Shown: positions 36,432 to 55,856 of the stretch, in pieces | How positions within the stretch are numbered: position 1 is the first letter of the stretch | Layout: each line of letters begins with the position of its first letter | DNA from: Dillenia suffruticosa | Lineage: Eukaryota > Streptophyta > Magnoliopsida > Dilleniales > Dilleniaceae | Assembly (NCBI GenBank): GCA_033439265.1 | Contig: JAVTVX010000002.1 | Location: forward strand, 11,762,174 to 11,826,173 | Length of the DNA: 64,000 bases | Direction of reading: 5' to 3' | Notes under the pieces: generated by a model | Seen by the model: only the letters and a program-made list of their open reading frames with translations | Databases searched by the model: none | Told to the model about the DNA's origin: nothing | Made by a program: the position numbers and the translations under genes

Positions 36432-39237
36432 TTAAGGACCTTCATGCTTGAACTTGGCCAACTTAGAAAGCTCATCAACAGCTTCCACCAAGTGATCAAG
36501 GCGCGCAACAAATTCAATGAGCAGAGAAGTAAAAGTAGCAAGTGACAATGCTGCAGTGCTTTCAAGAGCTCTCATTCTTGGCAAAATGTCTACGCTAAGA
36601 CCTCCCTCTTCTTCGAAAGCATCAACTTCCCTTGAAGGCCAGGAATACAGCCTTCTTGATTGCTTCCTCATCATTTCCTGGTAAGTCTCTATTTGAACTG
36701 GTGGAGTTGTGATTTCAGTTGGAGAATTCGAGTATTTATCTAAGTTATGGCTGTAGAGGTCGGATGCCAAGCTCTTAGGGAGGTCAAAGACAGTGGATGA
36801 CAAGGCGTGAAAGAACTTTGGCAATGGTCTTGAGGGATTTTCTGGAGGCTCACAGTTTGATGTCAGGAGATAGGAGTGCATGTCCATTGCATGTTGAAGC
36901 CGTTCCGCTGAGCAATGTGATCTTTTCAGTATAGTTCCATGCAGGCTGTGCTTCATATTGCTTATGTCCTTTCCCAAACTCCTTATTAACTCTGCAGCTT
37001 GGTTTGTTACATCTTGGATCTCTGGTTGAAACGTGATTCGAAGGTTGTAGGGTGCCTGAAATCAACAACGACGGGTGTGTCAATCATACTGTTCCAAATA
37101 AGCACCTAAATTATAGACAATAAGTTACTTCAGATTTATCTTTGTTGTGTTACAAGTTTTGTTTTAGCAGTACCTCAAATGGGATGATCCCCATTGTCGG
37201 TTTGCTTTTGCTTTACTTCTTGTAAAGATCAGCAAAAGATTCATTGATTACTCTACTTGGATGGTCCTGCTTTCAACTATTTTTGATTACTTCAGGATAT
37301 GCTTGAGCCATTGCTAGATGATTGAGCAAAATGACTTATACATTAGCTGACCTGATGTTTGATTAAACTTTTATTTTATTTTTTTTAAGTCTGAATTGAG
37401 GATTTTTAATCATATGTACACCATTCGGAACCTGGGTTTTGCATGTCACTATGCGGCATTGCTGATGAGAACAGCAATTAAGGAATAAACTAAACTATTT
37501 AGAATGACTCTCAAAATTCGTATTCGGCCTCCAATTAATTGGACCAGAGACAAAAGAACAATAAAATGTTCGGATAATTCTCAACGGTTTACATCCTTCT
37601 CTGCTCCTGTTCCTTACTTAAGCCAAGTCTCATGATAATATTTGTCCTCAATTTGCTTTAACAAACTTGGACTCAAATAATGCAACCTTTTAGCAAATTC
37701 TGAAGTTGTAAGCATTATCTTTGTACTCGGGAAAAAAAAAGGGTTTTGTTGATTCTTTTTAGTGGATGGTGGATATCCTATTTGCTGACAACATTAATCC
37801 TTTTCTGTCATGAGAGAGTGGGGGGGGGGGGGGGAGGAGATACCTGTATCTCAGAGTGTAAAACACCATGAAGGGCCATGATTTCATAAGCGCAATATCT
37901 GAGAACAGCCTCAACTTTGACGTACTCTGACCATGGGTAGAAAAAATGTCGGAACCTTCCATGCGGTGGCTCCCATTTAGCTGAATTAGCCTTTATTTTT
38001 CAGAATTACAAGCACTAGTCAGCCACACATTTCAGCGTCAGCTTGAAAAAAATTTCTAACTACACGCTTAACCAAATTACCAAGGATTCCAATTTTCCAG
38101 AAGAGTTTAACATGGTGCGGCACTTCCTATATGCTGGTTCATCTGGAAATTCATCCATCACGGTCTTTGAGAACTTTGCATGTTCTGTTCCATCATCTTC
38201 CAAGTACTTCTTCACACACTCTGAGAACACATACGATCATATATTTTTTAATTATTTATTATTAAGGACAACTTATTGAAAAAACAGAAGATGGGAAAAT
38301 TTTGTTAACCTTCAAGGGAGTCAGCAACTGAAAAAAAGCTGTCAACTAGCTCCTTGTGTAATTGCTCTCCTTCCCATATTGGAAAAATGAGTACATTCAC
38401 GAAAACTGCTACAAATCCTCCGATAGCAATCGAGTACAACCGATCCTTGGCTGTTCTCATTGGATTTCCCATCCGATACCCAGAAACTATGATCAAGCAA
38501 TAGGTGAAGAGTATGGCCCTAAAGCCATAATCGTAGGGCACTAGAGATGGCCACAGTTTCATTAATGAGGTAATGGCTCCTACGTAATATGTCAAATGTG
38601 AGAATAGGTTTCATGACACCAACAGGAATTTTTTTTTATAGTTTCATGGTATTCAAAGAAAAGAGTTAAACAGGAAAATACCAACAAAAAATATGCTGAC
38701 GCCAATGATTAGAGGCTGTGCTACTCTCCCACTGTATAGAGCTGCTTGAGCAATGGTTATAGCAAGGATTCCCGCAAGCAAGCTTCCTAGTGCTCTATTG
38801 AATCCTCGGTTGAATGTTGCCCCTTATAAAGTTAACATTTCATAACAACATAAGAAAACCATTCTTAGCATTATTGAAAATTTCATGTTTGCTAGGAATT
38901 CTACACATAAATGATGTGGGATTAACATGAAAAACATTCGCATACCAACAGTGTATTCGAACATCATGGCCACGGTGAGGATGGACCAGATAATGTTGGT
39001 GCCAAAAATCTCATAAGGTGCTCTGAACAATATGAGCGAAGACACCAGAAGAACAGCCAATCCCACCTTCAATGAGAATGTTACTCTCTTGCTATCTTCT
39101 GTGCAAAATTCCCACACACTCCTAAGCCATTGTTTGACCAAAAAGTCTCCATTTCCGGATTCCTTGTCAGTCTTTGGCTCTTGTGCTTTTGCAGATGTGG
39201 TAATGTTGATTGTAAAACTACCCTTCTTTCCATTCAT
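36432..39237 (-). CDS. Aluminium-activated malate transporter (ALMT) family anion channel
   Basis: This is an anion/malate channel of the plant ALMT family. Six minus-strand exons, 38946-39237, 38682-38822, 38310-38579, 38081-38220, 37844-37990 and 36432-37055, join exactly in frame to 537 residues. The N-terminal half has six hydrophobic helices: KVGLAVLLVSSLILF, TNIIWSILTVAMMFEY, RALGSLLAGILAITIAQ, QPLIIGVSIFFVGA, YGFRAILFTYCLIIVSG and LYSIAIGGFVAVFVNVLIFPIW. The conserved WEPPHG motif is at about residue 286. The C-terminal cytosolic half ends in SLATFTSLLIEFVARLDHLVEAVDELSKLA, a helix typical of the clade with ALMT4/5/6/9, which are vacuolar in Arabidopsis; the vacuolar location here is inferred. 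Unlike ALMT9, it lacks a C-terminal extension. It appears intact. Exon-intron phases follow the ALMT pattern. Confidence 0.94.
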
Positions 39238-39239
39238 TC

Positions 39240-42200
39240 TCCACTAAACTAGCTCTCCCACGCGCAACCTCCGTTAACTTGTTAGAGCCTTCAAAGGGTG
39301 AAGAAACAAGCGAAGAACTTGTACCACTAGGCACGAGAGACTAGGCAGGGAGAAGTGGATGATTTTTGTTGTGGGAATTGATGTTGGAGAAAATGATTTA
39401 AAGAGGTGGGCGAGGCTATGTAGTTGGTGCAAGTAGGGAGAGAGGAGGGGAGAGAGACAGTATGATTAGTCAGGACATGACATATAGAAAAAAAGAATAA
39501 TAGGACTAGTAATAGAAGAAGTGATGGAGCTATGAACTTGGATAAGAAGATGCTTAGCCTCAATAATGTTGCATGGATGAAGAATTAGAATCTAACAGTG
39601 CATGACCAATGCAATTTCTTCAGTCACCATGAAATTTCTTTTTTTGGCCAAACTATATCTTTGCCATTTCGACACAAATTTTCCAATTACCGTGATTTGT
39701 GTTTTTATCATATGATGACATTAGTCTATTTTCCAGATCCAGGTTTGTCCCTAACATCATGAGCAAGTGGGACAACCTAAAAGATAGACCAAAATGATAA
39801 CATTATTTGTGTCCAATAGGCATGTGACTAATTTAGTAACGTGGCTTCTGCAAATGAACAGAAAATCAGAACCACCTCAGAAATCTCAATCTAGATCTTC
39901 CCGCAACAGAACTGAGGCTGAAAAGTATTCCCGAATAAAATATAGTGATATGGTGAAGGGTACACCTCAAAAGTGTTTTAAATACCTCAAAATATAGCAA
40001 TTTTTTAAAAAAAATAAAAATTATAGTAAAAAAGGAGAACATATGAAAGCAACAATCTCAGAGGCTTGTGCAACAGAGAAGCCTCATCACCCGAAAGAGC
40101 ATTTTGTTTTTTCTTTTCTTTTGTTCTTTTTCTTTTGACTAAGACTGCTATGGCAACAATGAGTTTTATATGTATCGGTGATTCCGACAACTTGTTTAAC
40201 CAGCACACATATTTTCCTCTCTCTCCCTCTCTCTCTCTCTAATTTCCAACATTTTCCGGTGGCAGGTGTATCTTCCATTTTCCCGATAGTGATCTAAGCA
40301 TATTATGATTTTACATTGCCTCTATTTTTCAAAATTCTTCGGTATCAATTATCAATCTGAACATGCAAAAAAAAGAGACAATATTATGCTCCTGCTGCAC
40401 CCCCCTTATTCCTTAAATTTAATCTAGACCATATTGTTATTCCCTACCATATACTGCCCCCGGCTGGGTAACTTTTTTTTTTCTCAATATTATTTAATTC
40501 ATTTACAGTGCTTTGAACCCTCAAAGAATAATATTTCCCTAGGAGTCTTTCATGGTTTTGTCAGATATGTTCTGAATTCATAGTATTATCTTCTTGTTAA
40601 TTTGTCGAGACAACAAGGGTCATTATTCTTAAAAAAAAAAAAAAGGATTTGTACCATGTTAGACAAATCTCCTAGGAAATGAGATTTTGTGTAAGTGAAT
40701 ATATTCTGAGCATAAAGTTACCTATAATTGAAGCATTTTGGTTGTTAGGCAATTGAAGATGGAGGTGAAAGAAACATGCATGAATGGCATAAGATTATTT
40801 CTCATACCTCTCCTTCGATGTGTGCTAAACGCGTCTGTGAAGAATCCTGATGAGAAACTTCTGCTTCCATTTCACCAAAAATTCTTCCATGTCCTGCAGC
40901 AGACAAACCATCAAATGTGGGAAGTGAAGAAGCGAGTGTTTATTCACAAGGGTGATAGGGCATACGCCCTTGGTATAGTTACTAAGGGTATATAAACCCT
41001 TGTGCTCTTTAAGGATTACCAAATTTGGCATTTGTACCTAGTTCAGCATTGCTACTCAAGGATTATCTCAACTTTTGTGCTCTTATAATTTGCTGCTTTG
41101 TGAACTTTTTTCCTTGAACAGTTGGCCTTTGTAACCAATTGGTTACAGAACCAAAGAACAGATGATGACATGTTTTCTTTTTTAGGTTCACAAAATCGCA
41201 AAGGAAGGAGCTTTGAAAACCCCATGTCTACACTCTTCTCTTGGTGGCCAAACGACCCATATACAAAGCCGAGCAACAAATGACACTTTAGGAAGACTTT
41301 AGAAAACCGAAACAGTTTATATCCTTTTACCTTAATTTTGCTGATCGTATATTTAAGTTATAACGTACTTAGTTTCCACTAATTTAATTTTATTAATACA
41401 AATTTCGTCTTGAAAATCTGACCAAATTTACTTTTACTTTGTTTGTAATATTTTTTAATTAAAAGTCAAAATTTTACAAGTATAAATTCAACCTTTTTGT
41501 AAAATTAATTAAAATTATTATTACATCAATATTTTTTTAAGGAAAAAAAGTTAAATATTTAGAATTGGATCTCAAACTCTTTAGGGAATAATTATTTATA
41601 AAAATACAATTGCAATCACCCGACGTTTGTAGTTTAACGGTTCGGATACTTGCCTTCCAAGATCTGGCTCACCGTCAAACAAATCTTAACAAATATTTTA
41701 CTTTTTTTTTTTTATTTTTGTCGAAGAAATTGAATTCGACCTGGGTTCGACCGGCAAACGCGCCTAACCTCATATTTTATATTTTATATTTTATATTATA
41801 TATATAAATATATTTTGGATAAAAAAAATGAGTTTGAGACAATTCCTTTTCTTTCCTCGCGACTGAGAAGTGTGAGGCATTTTTTTCTATCTTTTTTAAG
41901 GACTGCTTATTCCGAAAGATAACGTGAGGGATGGTATCGATGGGGCCATTGGAAATTAAAATATTGTCCCATCTCAATAATTTTTAAATTTGATCCTTTA
42001 TACACTACGATTTATTTGGTATGTTTATCATTAATTGGTTACAAATGTGTAACATGCATTGCATAGGAGTAACAAAATTTTTTTGGACAGTTTGAGAAAG
42101 TTAAGGTTCAGTCAAAATTAAATAAAAGTTTAAATTAATAACATTATTTATGTACAAATAATTTTAATTTATTTAAATATAACTTTTATTTATATATATT

Positions 42201-42600
42201 TATATCCTTTTACTGTTGCGTCTAAACTCATTCTAACTTATAACATGCAATTCAATAGTGCTAGAGAAATGAATGAATAATAAATTATATAAATTGAATT
42301 TCATTGAAGTTTATCTTATTATATTTTTTAAAAAAATTATTTAATTTAAAAAATATTTTAAATAATTCTTAAATTAATTCAAATTTAAAAATTTTGATAC
42401 ACTTTTTCCATTTCAAATTACTCGTGATGCAATTCCATTGACACACAGCTTACGTCCGGTCTTTCTCTCAAGCCTATTTTTGTCATTTCATAATCTCATA
42501 TGCCCAGACCAAGACCCGTATTGATCTCATGTCAACGGGACAAAACTCCCATCCATTGTCCTTGAGCTCGTAACTCTCGTCGCTGACTTCCCAGTCGATC
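39240..42600. other. Divergent promoter region between ALMT and CPK
   Basis: The two flanking genes point away from each other, so this 3.3 kb holds both promoters. It is AT-rich, with a (CT)n run at about 40217-40240 and the tRNA-like relic at 41623-41762. Open frames at 39327-39563 (minus, hydrophobic N-terminus) and 40738-40995 (plus) have no recognised homology or splice context. I do not call them genes. Confidence 0.55.
41623..41762 (+). pseudogene. Interrupted tRNA-Gly(UCC)-like relic
   Basis: 41623-41661 reads as the 5' half of a tRNA-Gly(UCC): an acceptor-like ACGTTTG, a box A-like TAGTTTAACGG, and an anticodon-arm-like TTGCCTTCCAA with TCC in the anticodon position. The 3' half appears only at about 41738-41762: CTGGGTTCGA (box B) followed by CAAACG, which pairs perfectly with CGTTTG of the 5' half. 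About 75 bases of T-rich sequence separate the halves. This is far longer than a normal plant tRNA variable region, and it does not sit at the canonical intron site. The T-arm is also short by two or three bases. It is most likely a pseudogene with an insertion. Confidence 0.55.
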
Positions 42601-42619
42601 CTCATCCGCAAGGCCAAAA

Positions 42620-49817
<7,198 letters not shown>

Positions 49818-51004
49818 GCTTCAGGATGGTTCATAAAGATTTGCAGAGATCTTCAAACATGACTGAACCAGTTTGCAGAGTCATCATTTTTATTTGGCAT
49901 TGAAGTTTCGTGTGCAACCCCAGCTTCGACTACCTGCTGCTGGACAATTCTTGGTTCTTCAAAAAGTTTGACCTTTCCATACCTTTACTTCCACTTTAAA
50001 TGTGCAAAGAAATAGACTAGACTGTAATCCACTGAAAATTGTGAGAAAAATTTCATTGTCTCAACTAGAAATTAAACCAAAGTTATTAAAGCTACCACGT
50101 AGGGGATTCTGGGAGAAAATACGAAACAGTACTTTGGGGAACTAGGAAAGTTTGGGTTTTAGGAGTTGCATTTGCTTGGATGCAAGTTCTGCAACAACAT
50201 ATATCCAAAAGTTGTGCTGTATTTATTTATTTACTTGCCTTCTGGAGCTGACAAAATGCAGGATTAAAACCTTAGACAAAGGGCCTCAGTGACAATTCAG
50301 CCAGCCTTTAGAGAGGAAATTGGCCAATCAGAGCCTGAATCAAGCTGTAGCCGAAAGGATTGAAATAAAAATACCATTGGCAAAGACCTCAACCTAATGA
50401 GAAGACACAGATAAACCCTCACCACCTACAAAGAATCTGCCCTAAAGAGGCACGACAAGTCCTAGGCAGGAGACAAAGGGTATGAGAATTTCTTTTTGCT
50501 TGTTCTGTCGTCTCACGTTAGCAAGCCTGCACCTCAAGGCCCCCACTCCAACATTTTTCTAGAGTTTCCAAATAATTAGAGACGAGTTTTTGGAGATTGG
50601 TGTGAACACAACACCTTGAAACAAGAAGAATTGATTTCGACGCAAAACAAGAAGCCATAACAATTGATTTTTTTTTTAAATTAATACTCTAGCAGAATTC
50701 TGATTTAGCCATACTTACTCATACTGCTACTTCGCCATAACTTTTATATTTTTTATTTCTTTTTGTCAAATTTTTTTATTTTTTTTCATTTTTGTCAAAA
50801 GGGGGGCTCATGCTAGCGGACAAATCACAAAAACCCAACTCTATGGTCTGGAGGAGCATAGACGACAGTCGAGTCTAGGCAAATCCTGCCAGCTAAGTGA
50901 GTTGCCAACATATGAGTAAACACGCCATTCACAGCCATAGAACTTTTGGTCCGGTGGTTGTGACTCCTCGTGGGAATTAGACCTCGGGTCAAAGTTCAAT
51001 TTAT
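49818..51004. other. CPK 3' UTR and spacer
   Basis: The first 200-300 bases are probably the CPK 3' UTR. The rest shows no gene. It includes poly-T stretches around 50660-50680 and 50745-50790. Confidence 0.5.
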
Positions 51005-51522
51005 GGTACTGTCACGGACTCAAATATTAGAATCAAGTTGAATAGGAGAATTTAATCTAAAAGATCGACTTGTTAGGTGAGAAAGTCTGATGAACTTAAA
51101 TATTATTTTATGATTTCTTGGGGATTCGATATGAGATTCGTAACATTACCCTCCCCTTAAGAAGCTAAACGTCCACGGATGGCTATCACTCTAGACGGCT
51201 CGTACTCTGGACGGTTTTCACTCTGGCCGGTATCCTTTTCCATTTTGGACGGCTCTCACTCCAACACTAGGTAGCCTTTTTTCATTTTGGATGGCTCTCA
51301 CTCCGACACTAGGTAGCCTTTTTCCAGACAACTCTCTTCCACGTAGCCTTTTTTCATATTAGATCGAAAACTCTGATACCAATTTGTCACAGATTAAGTA
51401 TTGGATCAAACTTAATAGGAGAACTCAATCTAAAAGATCGACCTGTTAGGTGAAAGAGCATGTTGGAGTTAAGTACTATTTTATGATTTTTTGGGATTCA
51501 ATATAAGATTCGTAATATGTAC
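51005..51522 (-). mobile_element. TRIM-like small LTR element
   Basis: Two direct repeats of about 135 bp lie at 51010-51145 and 51385-51517. Read on the minus strand they begin TGTTACGAATC or a close variant and end in GACA, giving TG...CA ends. Next to the right copy, the minus strand carries TTGGTATCAGAG (51371-51382), the primer-binding site for initiator tRNA-Met. Next to the left copy is a purine tract, AAGGGGAGGG. The internal part is only about 240 bp, has no coding capacity, and includes short tandem repeats around GGCTCTCACTCC. Target-site duplications GGTAC (51005-51009) and TGTAC (51518-51522) match at four of five bases. The two LTRs differ at roughly a sixth of positions, so it is an old copy. 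Confidence 0.85.
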
Positions 51523-52295
51523 CAACTCGTGCAACACGCGGGTAAAAGAAAAACACCTTAATCATAGGAGACATCATTTTGATCCGAGGATGCGACGAAA
51601 GGTCACAAATTTTGCAAAGATATTTGTGCCGCGTATTTAAAATTGAGACGAGATTTAATTAAAATTTTTATTTTTTGATTATTATTATTATTATTATACT
51701 TAAACACAGTTTGAATTTCTTTATGTTGTCCTTGTTTGTTTGATTTTCCCTTTGACTTTGGTTGACTGAGGCTCAGCCGAGATATTTTGCATTTGTTTCT
51801 TGATGAAATTTTGATTTCCCATGCACATTGGAAAATATCGTCGGGTGGGGAGTGAATTAAGAAAACTGCCTTTTAGTCTCCAATGCCCAAACAATTTACA
51901 CTTCCAGAATCATTAAGACCAAGTGGGTTTGCATTAAACCCTCTTATTTAATTTTTTATCATATGTCAATATAAAAATATTAGTTAATCATTTTTCTATT
52001 TTTAAATGGACAAAAATACCCATCATTTTTTTCGCTCTTTCTTCGACCACCACTTTTCTTTTTCTTTTTCTTTTTCTTTTTCTTTTTTCTTTTTTTTTTT
52101 TAATGTTTTCATTGGCAATTTTTTCATTTCTCTTTATTTTTTCTTTATCTTTTCTCTCTCTTCACACCATTAATGGATAGGGGAATCTAGAAGAGAGGAA
52201 AAAGAAACTCGACAGAGAGAGACAACAGAGAAAGAAAAGAGAGAAGAAGATAAAATGGAGGAGAGATTGACACGGATCTAGCTGTTGTCGGAGGT

Positions 52296-52339
<44 letters not shown>

Positions 52340-52930
52340 AGGAGAAAGGGTATTAACTTCCAAATTTTAAGAATGTTCATCTCAAATTAATTTTCAAAGA
52401 TTAATTGAACCCGACAACAATGACAATGATTAGTAAATGGTGTGCCTTCTTATGTATTGTATGTACGTACCACACAAATAATTGAAAAATGTTTCTTATT
52501 CTTTGGATAAGAAAATTCCACGTGGCTTTTTTCTATTTGCTTAACATTTTTTGGTTTTAAAGGTTGACTTTTTTTTTTTTTTTTTTTTTTGGTTTAACAA
52601 AATTATTCTTATTATTCAATCAAACCGTCCACAAAAATTTGTAAAACTTGTTATCACAGCTCTCTGTTTATAACATAAATAACAATTGTTTTTTAATGGA
52701 CATAAATGGACTCTACGAATCTTCAAATCACAATAAATAAAAAGCTTGGTAACATAAATGGACTCTGGGTTAATTGTTGGATCTTCCAACTAAGATCAAG
52801 ACCAAAGAGAAAAGAGAAAAGAATATAATGAAACCTGAACCAATCACTCAACATGTGAACAAAATAACCTACTTTTGAAACCACAAATCAAATATCATCC
52901 GGCGCAACTCCGTTGACAAAGTTTTAGGTA
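51523..52930. other. AT-rich spacer with simple repeats
   Basis: No gene is recognised. It contains a (CTTTTT)n-like tract at about 52045-52100, a long (GA)n run at about 52292-52340, and a poly-T run near 52570-52590. Confidence 0.6.
52292..52340. repeat. (GA)n microsatellite
   Basis: About 24 GA units with one or two interruptions. Confidence 0.9.
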
Positions 52931-52939
52931 ATCATCAAT

Positions 52940-53527
52940 TTAACAAAGAAGAAAATGACAGCCGACCATTATAACAACAGTGAAGACGAGGAACAAGGCT
53001 GCAGTCGATAATACCACAACCCCACGCTTGAACTGCTTCCACTCATCAGGGCCCGGCGGATTTGAGGAAGAAATTGAAACCATGGCTTTCATCCTATATT
53101 CGAGATCAGCCGATATTTGGTCGAGATCTTTGCGGTATTTGAGCCATTTGGAGACAGCGCCGCCGAATGCGAAGAAATTAAGGACGGCGGCAAACAAGGA
53201 TAGAGTGAAAGGAAGCCCCCAGTCATGGCACTTGAGAGAGGAGGCTGTGGAGGTTGATGTGAAGACGACTCCTTGGAATACGAAGTACAAGTTTGCGATC
53301 TGTAGGATTTTTGATTCTAAGTTTTTGATTCTCTCTTCTTGGTTCTTTTTTATATCATTTAGCGCTTCTATTGCTTTCTGGATGTTGTCCTCCTCAGTGA
53401 AGCCCATCTGTCTCTCTAAGTTTTGGAGTATCTTTTCTTGCTTCTTTATGATTTCTCTTAGCTCTTTTATGTGTCCCTGACTGATGTCATTCTCCATCTC
53501 TCTTGAACTCCCCACGTCTACACTCAT
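52940..53527 (-). CDS. Small membrane protein, tandem paralogue 1 (unknown function)
   Basis: This is an intronless gene for 195 residues. I do not recognise a named family. Residues 1-15 are polar. A Lys/Glu-rich heptad-like helix (about 18-75) suggests a coiled coil. Hydrophobic stretches follow at about 75-92 (weak), 104-124 and 168-190. Between them is a conserved, positively charged SKWLKYRKDLD loop (126-136). The C-terminus is CHFLLC. Residues 49-136 align without gaps to the neighbouring paralogue at 56083-56628, with about 50 of 88 identical by hand count. Shared features include the LKCHDW/LQCQDW motif and the final CHxxLC. The start ATG directly follows a (GA)n leader run, as in the paralogue. 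Conservation between the copies argues that both are, or recently were, real genes. Confidence 0.8.
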   Translation of the reverse strand: MSVDVGSSREMENDISQGHIKELREIIKKQEKILQNLERQMGFTEEDNIQKAIEALNDIKKNQEERIKNLESKILQIANLYFVFQGVVFTSTSTASSLKCHDWGLPFTLSLFAAVLNFFAFGGAVSKWLKYRKDLDQISADLEYRMKAMVSISSSNPPGPDEWKQFKRGVVVLSTAALFLVFTVVIMVGCHFLLC

Positions 53528-53552
53528 CTCTCTCTCTCTCTCTCTCTCTCTC
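53528..53552. repeat. (CT)n run abutting the start codon
   Basis: On the minus strand this is a (GA)n run ending at the ATG of the 195-residue gene, so it lies in the 5' leader. A matching run precedes the paralogue's start at 56629-56646. Confidence 0.85.
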
Positions 53553-55368
53553 GGAACTCACGATCTAGTGAGAAAATGGCTTGGGCTCTGACGTGCTTAA
53601 ATAATACATCATTGGTTCTGCTTTGGTATGAAACGGACAGAAGAATCACGAGGGGGTAAGGCGACAACACGAAAAATCGTTAGCAGACGGAGCGGGATGA
53701 ACTGACGTGGCTTGTGGGGACCACAAGAAAAACGCGGTTGCTGAAAGCGGGCTTCGAGGTTAGGACCGGCCTTGCCACCATTTTTGTCTTCATTTTTTCC
53801 CACCAACCCCCTTTCCACGCAAGTTCCCTTTTGTTATTTATTTATTTATTTTCTTTATTTTTTGGTTTTTTTGGGGGGGGGTGGTGTAATTTTAATATTT
53901 CTTTTATCAAATAAGAATTGATTAATTCTTTTTTTTTTTAATTCTCAATAGATATGTGAATTTTAATTTAAAGTATTTAATTATAATTCCTTTCCTTGTT
54001 GGGAAAATTATTGATATGTTACTTCTAAATTTCTAATGATTACACACAATGGGTCTTATATCACTAAATATCTCTTTTAATATTGTTTAATCTGTTTGAC
54101 TTGGTTTAAATAATGACATAAGCCCTTCTTTCTACACAGAAAAACACCCTTTTCATTGTTCTTTCATATTCCGGGATGAAATGGCTAAATCAACCACTAA
54201 AGGGCTGAGATTTGTTTTCATCTTCCGGTCAACTGATACATATGAGTTTCGACCCTAGAAGAAAACGCTTCTTCTTACTTTAATATTACAAAGTAAAATA
54301 AATTAAAATTTTTTTAAATAGAGAGAGATGGTGGCCAAATTGTAATAATAAAGACTAATCCCACGGATGAAAAGGACCCATCGCCCCGCTACTTTCTCCG
54401 AGATAGCTTAACATACTAAATGGGCCTAAGCTTTTTCTTGGAAATGTGATTTTCAATGAAGTTTTTTTCTTTTTTTTTTTTTTTTATCATGACTATACTA
54501 CAAACCCAATATTTTAGATTTCGTCTCGATTAATCTGGATTGATCGTTCGCAATGCTCAATTGAAGGGGTAGGTCTTCTAGCATTGATTTTTTTATTTTC
54601 ATAGAAATTGAACTTCTAATTATAATTAAAAGATATCAATTTCTAAATCGGAACGAAGTTTTTCTCTCTCTCCGAGGTCTTTTTCTCTCCAGTCGCGGCC
54701 TAAGCCATCATCAACGTGGCATCCTATTGCCTCATTTCATACCGTCTTGCTCAGCTAAGAATGGGTTTGGTTGTTAAAAAAAAAAAACTCCTTTTCTTAT
54801 TTAAATATCACAGACTAAATTAGATAGAAAGGTTGGCCAAATTGTGATGATAAAGAGTAACTTTACAGCCCAAGGCAACAGTATCACGATCATAATTTTT
54901 TTTCCTAATTTTATGATCCAGGATTCAGATATTATATATATATATATATATAAATTCGCTTGATGAAAATGCCATATATTTTCTCCTAAATGGCATAATT
55001 TATAGAGAGGCCTAACATCTTTCTTGGAATATTTTTTTTTCAATGAAATCTTTCTTCTTTTACTTTAAATGTTATTTGTCGATTATTCTTGAAAGAAAAA
55101 TCATTTCTTCAACTTGATTCTTAACTAACAAAGATAGTTCTTTTGGTATACCCCAATTGATTATTGCATCTTTTTTAATATAATAACATATTTATTTATA
55201 TGTAAACAATTAAAAAAATTCACATCCAAGAATAAATAAAGCATAGAAAGTAAAATAAAATATAAAATCTTAAAATTTTTTTAAAAATATATTATAAAAT
55301 AAATTTAGTATTTATAGGGTATTCATAATTACTGTTATATATTATGTATTAAAATCAAATCAATTATT

Positions 55369-55521
55369 GATTTAATTTTGAGAATATTTGACTTTACTTA
55401 TTTTTATATTTTTATATTTATAATATTATATTTTTAATAATTGAGTTTATATAAAAAATTCATTATCACAAACACAAAAATATAAAAATAAAGAAAATCA
55501 AATATTCTTAAAATTGATATA
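55369..55521. repeat. AT-rich inverted repeat (hairpin)
   Basis: The left arm, about 55369-55413, contains TTTTGAGAATATTTGACTTT. The right arm, about 55476-55521, carries its near reverse complement (AAATCAAATATTCTTAAAAT). They could form a stem of about 43 bp with few mismatches around a 60-base loop. Part of the left half recurs again in inverted form at about 55925-56035. This could be a MITE-like foldback or simple AT drift. Confidence 0.55.
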
Positions 55522-55788
55522 TCATATATTCTATCCACTGTCAAATTTATTGTGATATAATAAAAATCATTCGATTTTAAAAGAAAATTTTGATAGAGAA
55601 TCTAAAATTTTAAGTGTGTTTTTGTAATCCTAGCAATAGCACTCGCTCTGGCTCTAGCTTTGGCAATTGGCTATGGCACTTTGATACCAAGATTAAAAAA
55701 AAAAAGAGTTTGAATATAAAAAATAGAGAAACATTGGCTCTCGCACTAGTTTTAGTCTCATATTTAACAATATTTTAATATGAGTCTA

Positions 55789-55856
55789 ATATCATATTAA
55801 AAATAATATTAACATAGTTATGATATCATATTAGAAATAATATAAATATGGTTACG
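55789..55856. repeat. 34-bp tandem repeat, two copies
   Basis: The units at 55789-55822 and 55823-55856 both start ATATCATATTA and differ at about five positions. Confidence 0.8.

Noticed and set aside
39327-39563. Minus-strand 78-codon frame with a signal-peptide-like start upstream of ALMT
   Set aside because: The hydrophobic start is suggestive of a secreted peptide, but the rest has no CLE, IDA or other peptide motif. It probably overlaps the ALMT promoter or leader.
40738-40995. Plus-strand 85-codon frame
   Set aside because: No recognised motif, no conserved features and no supporting context.
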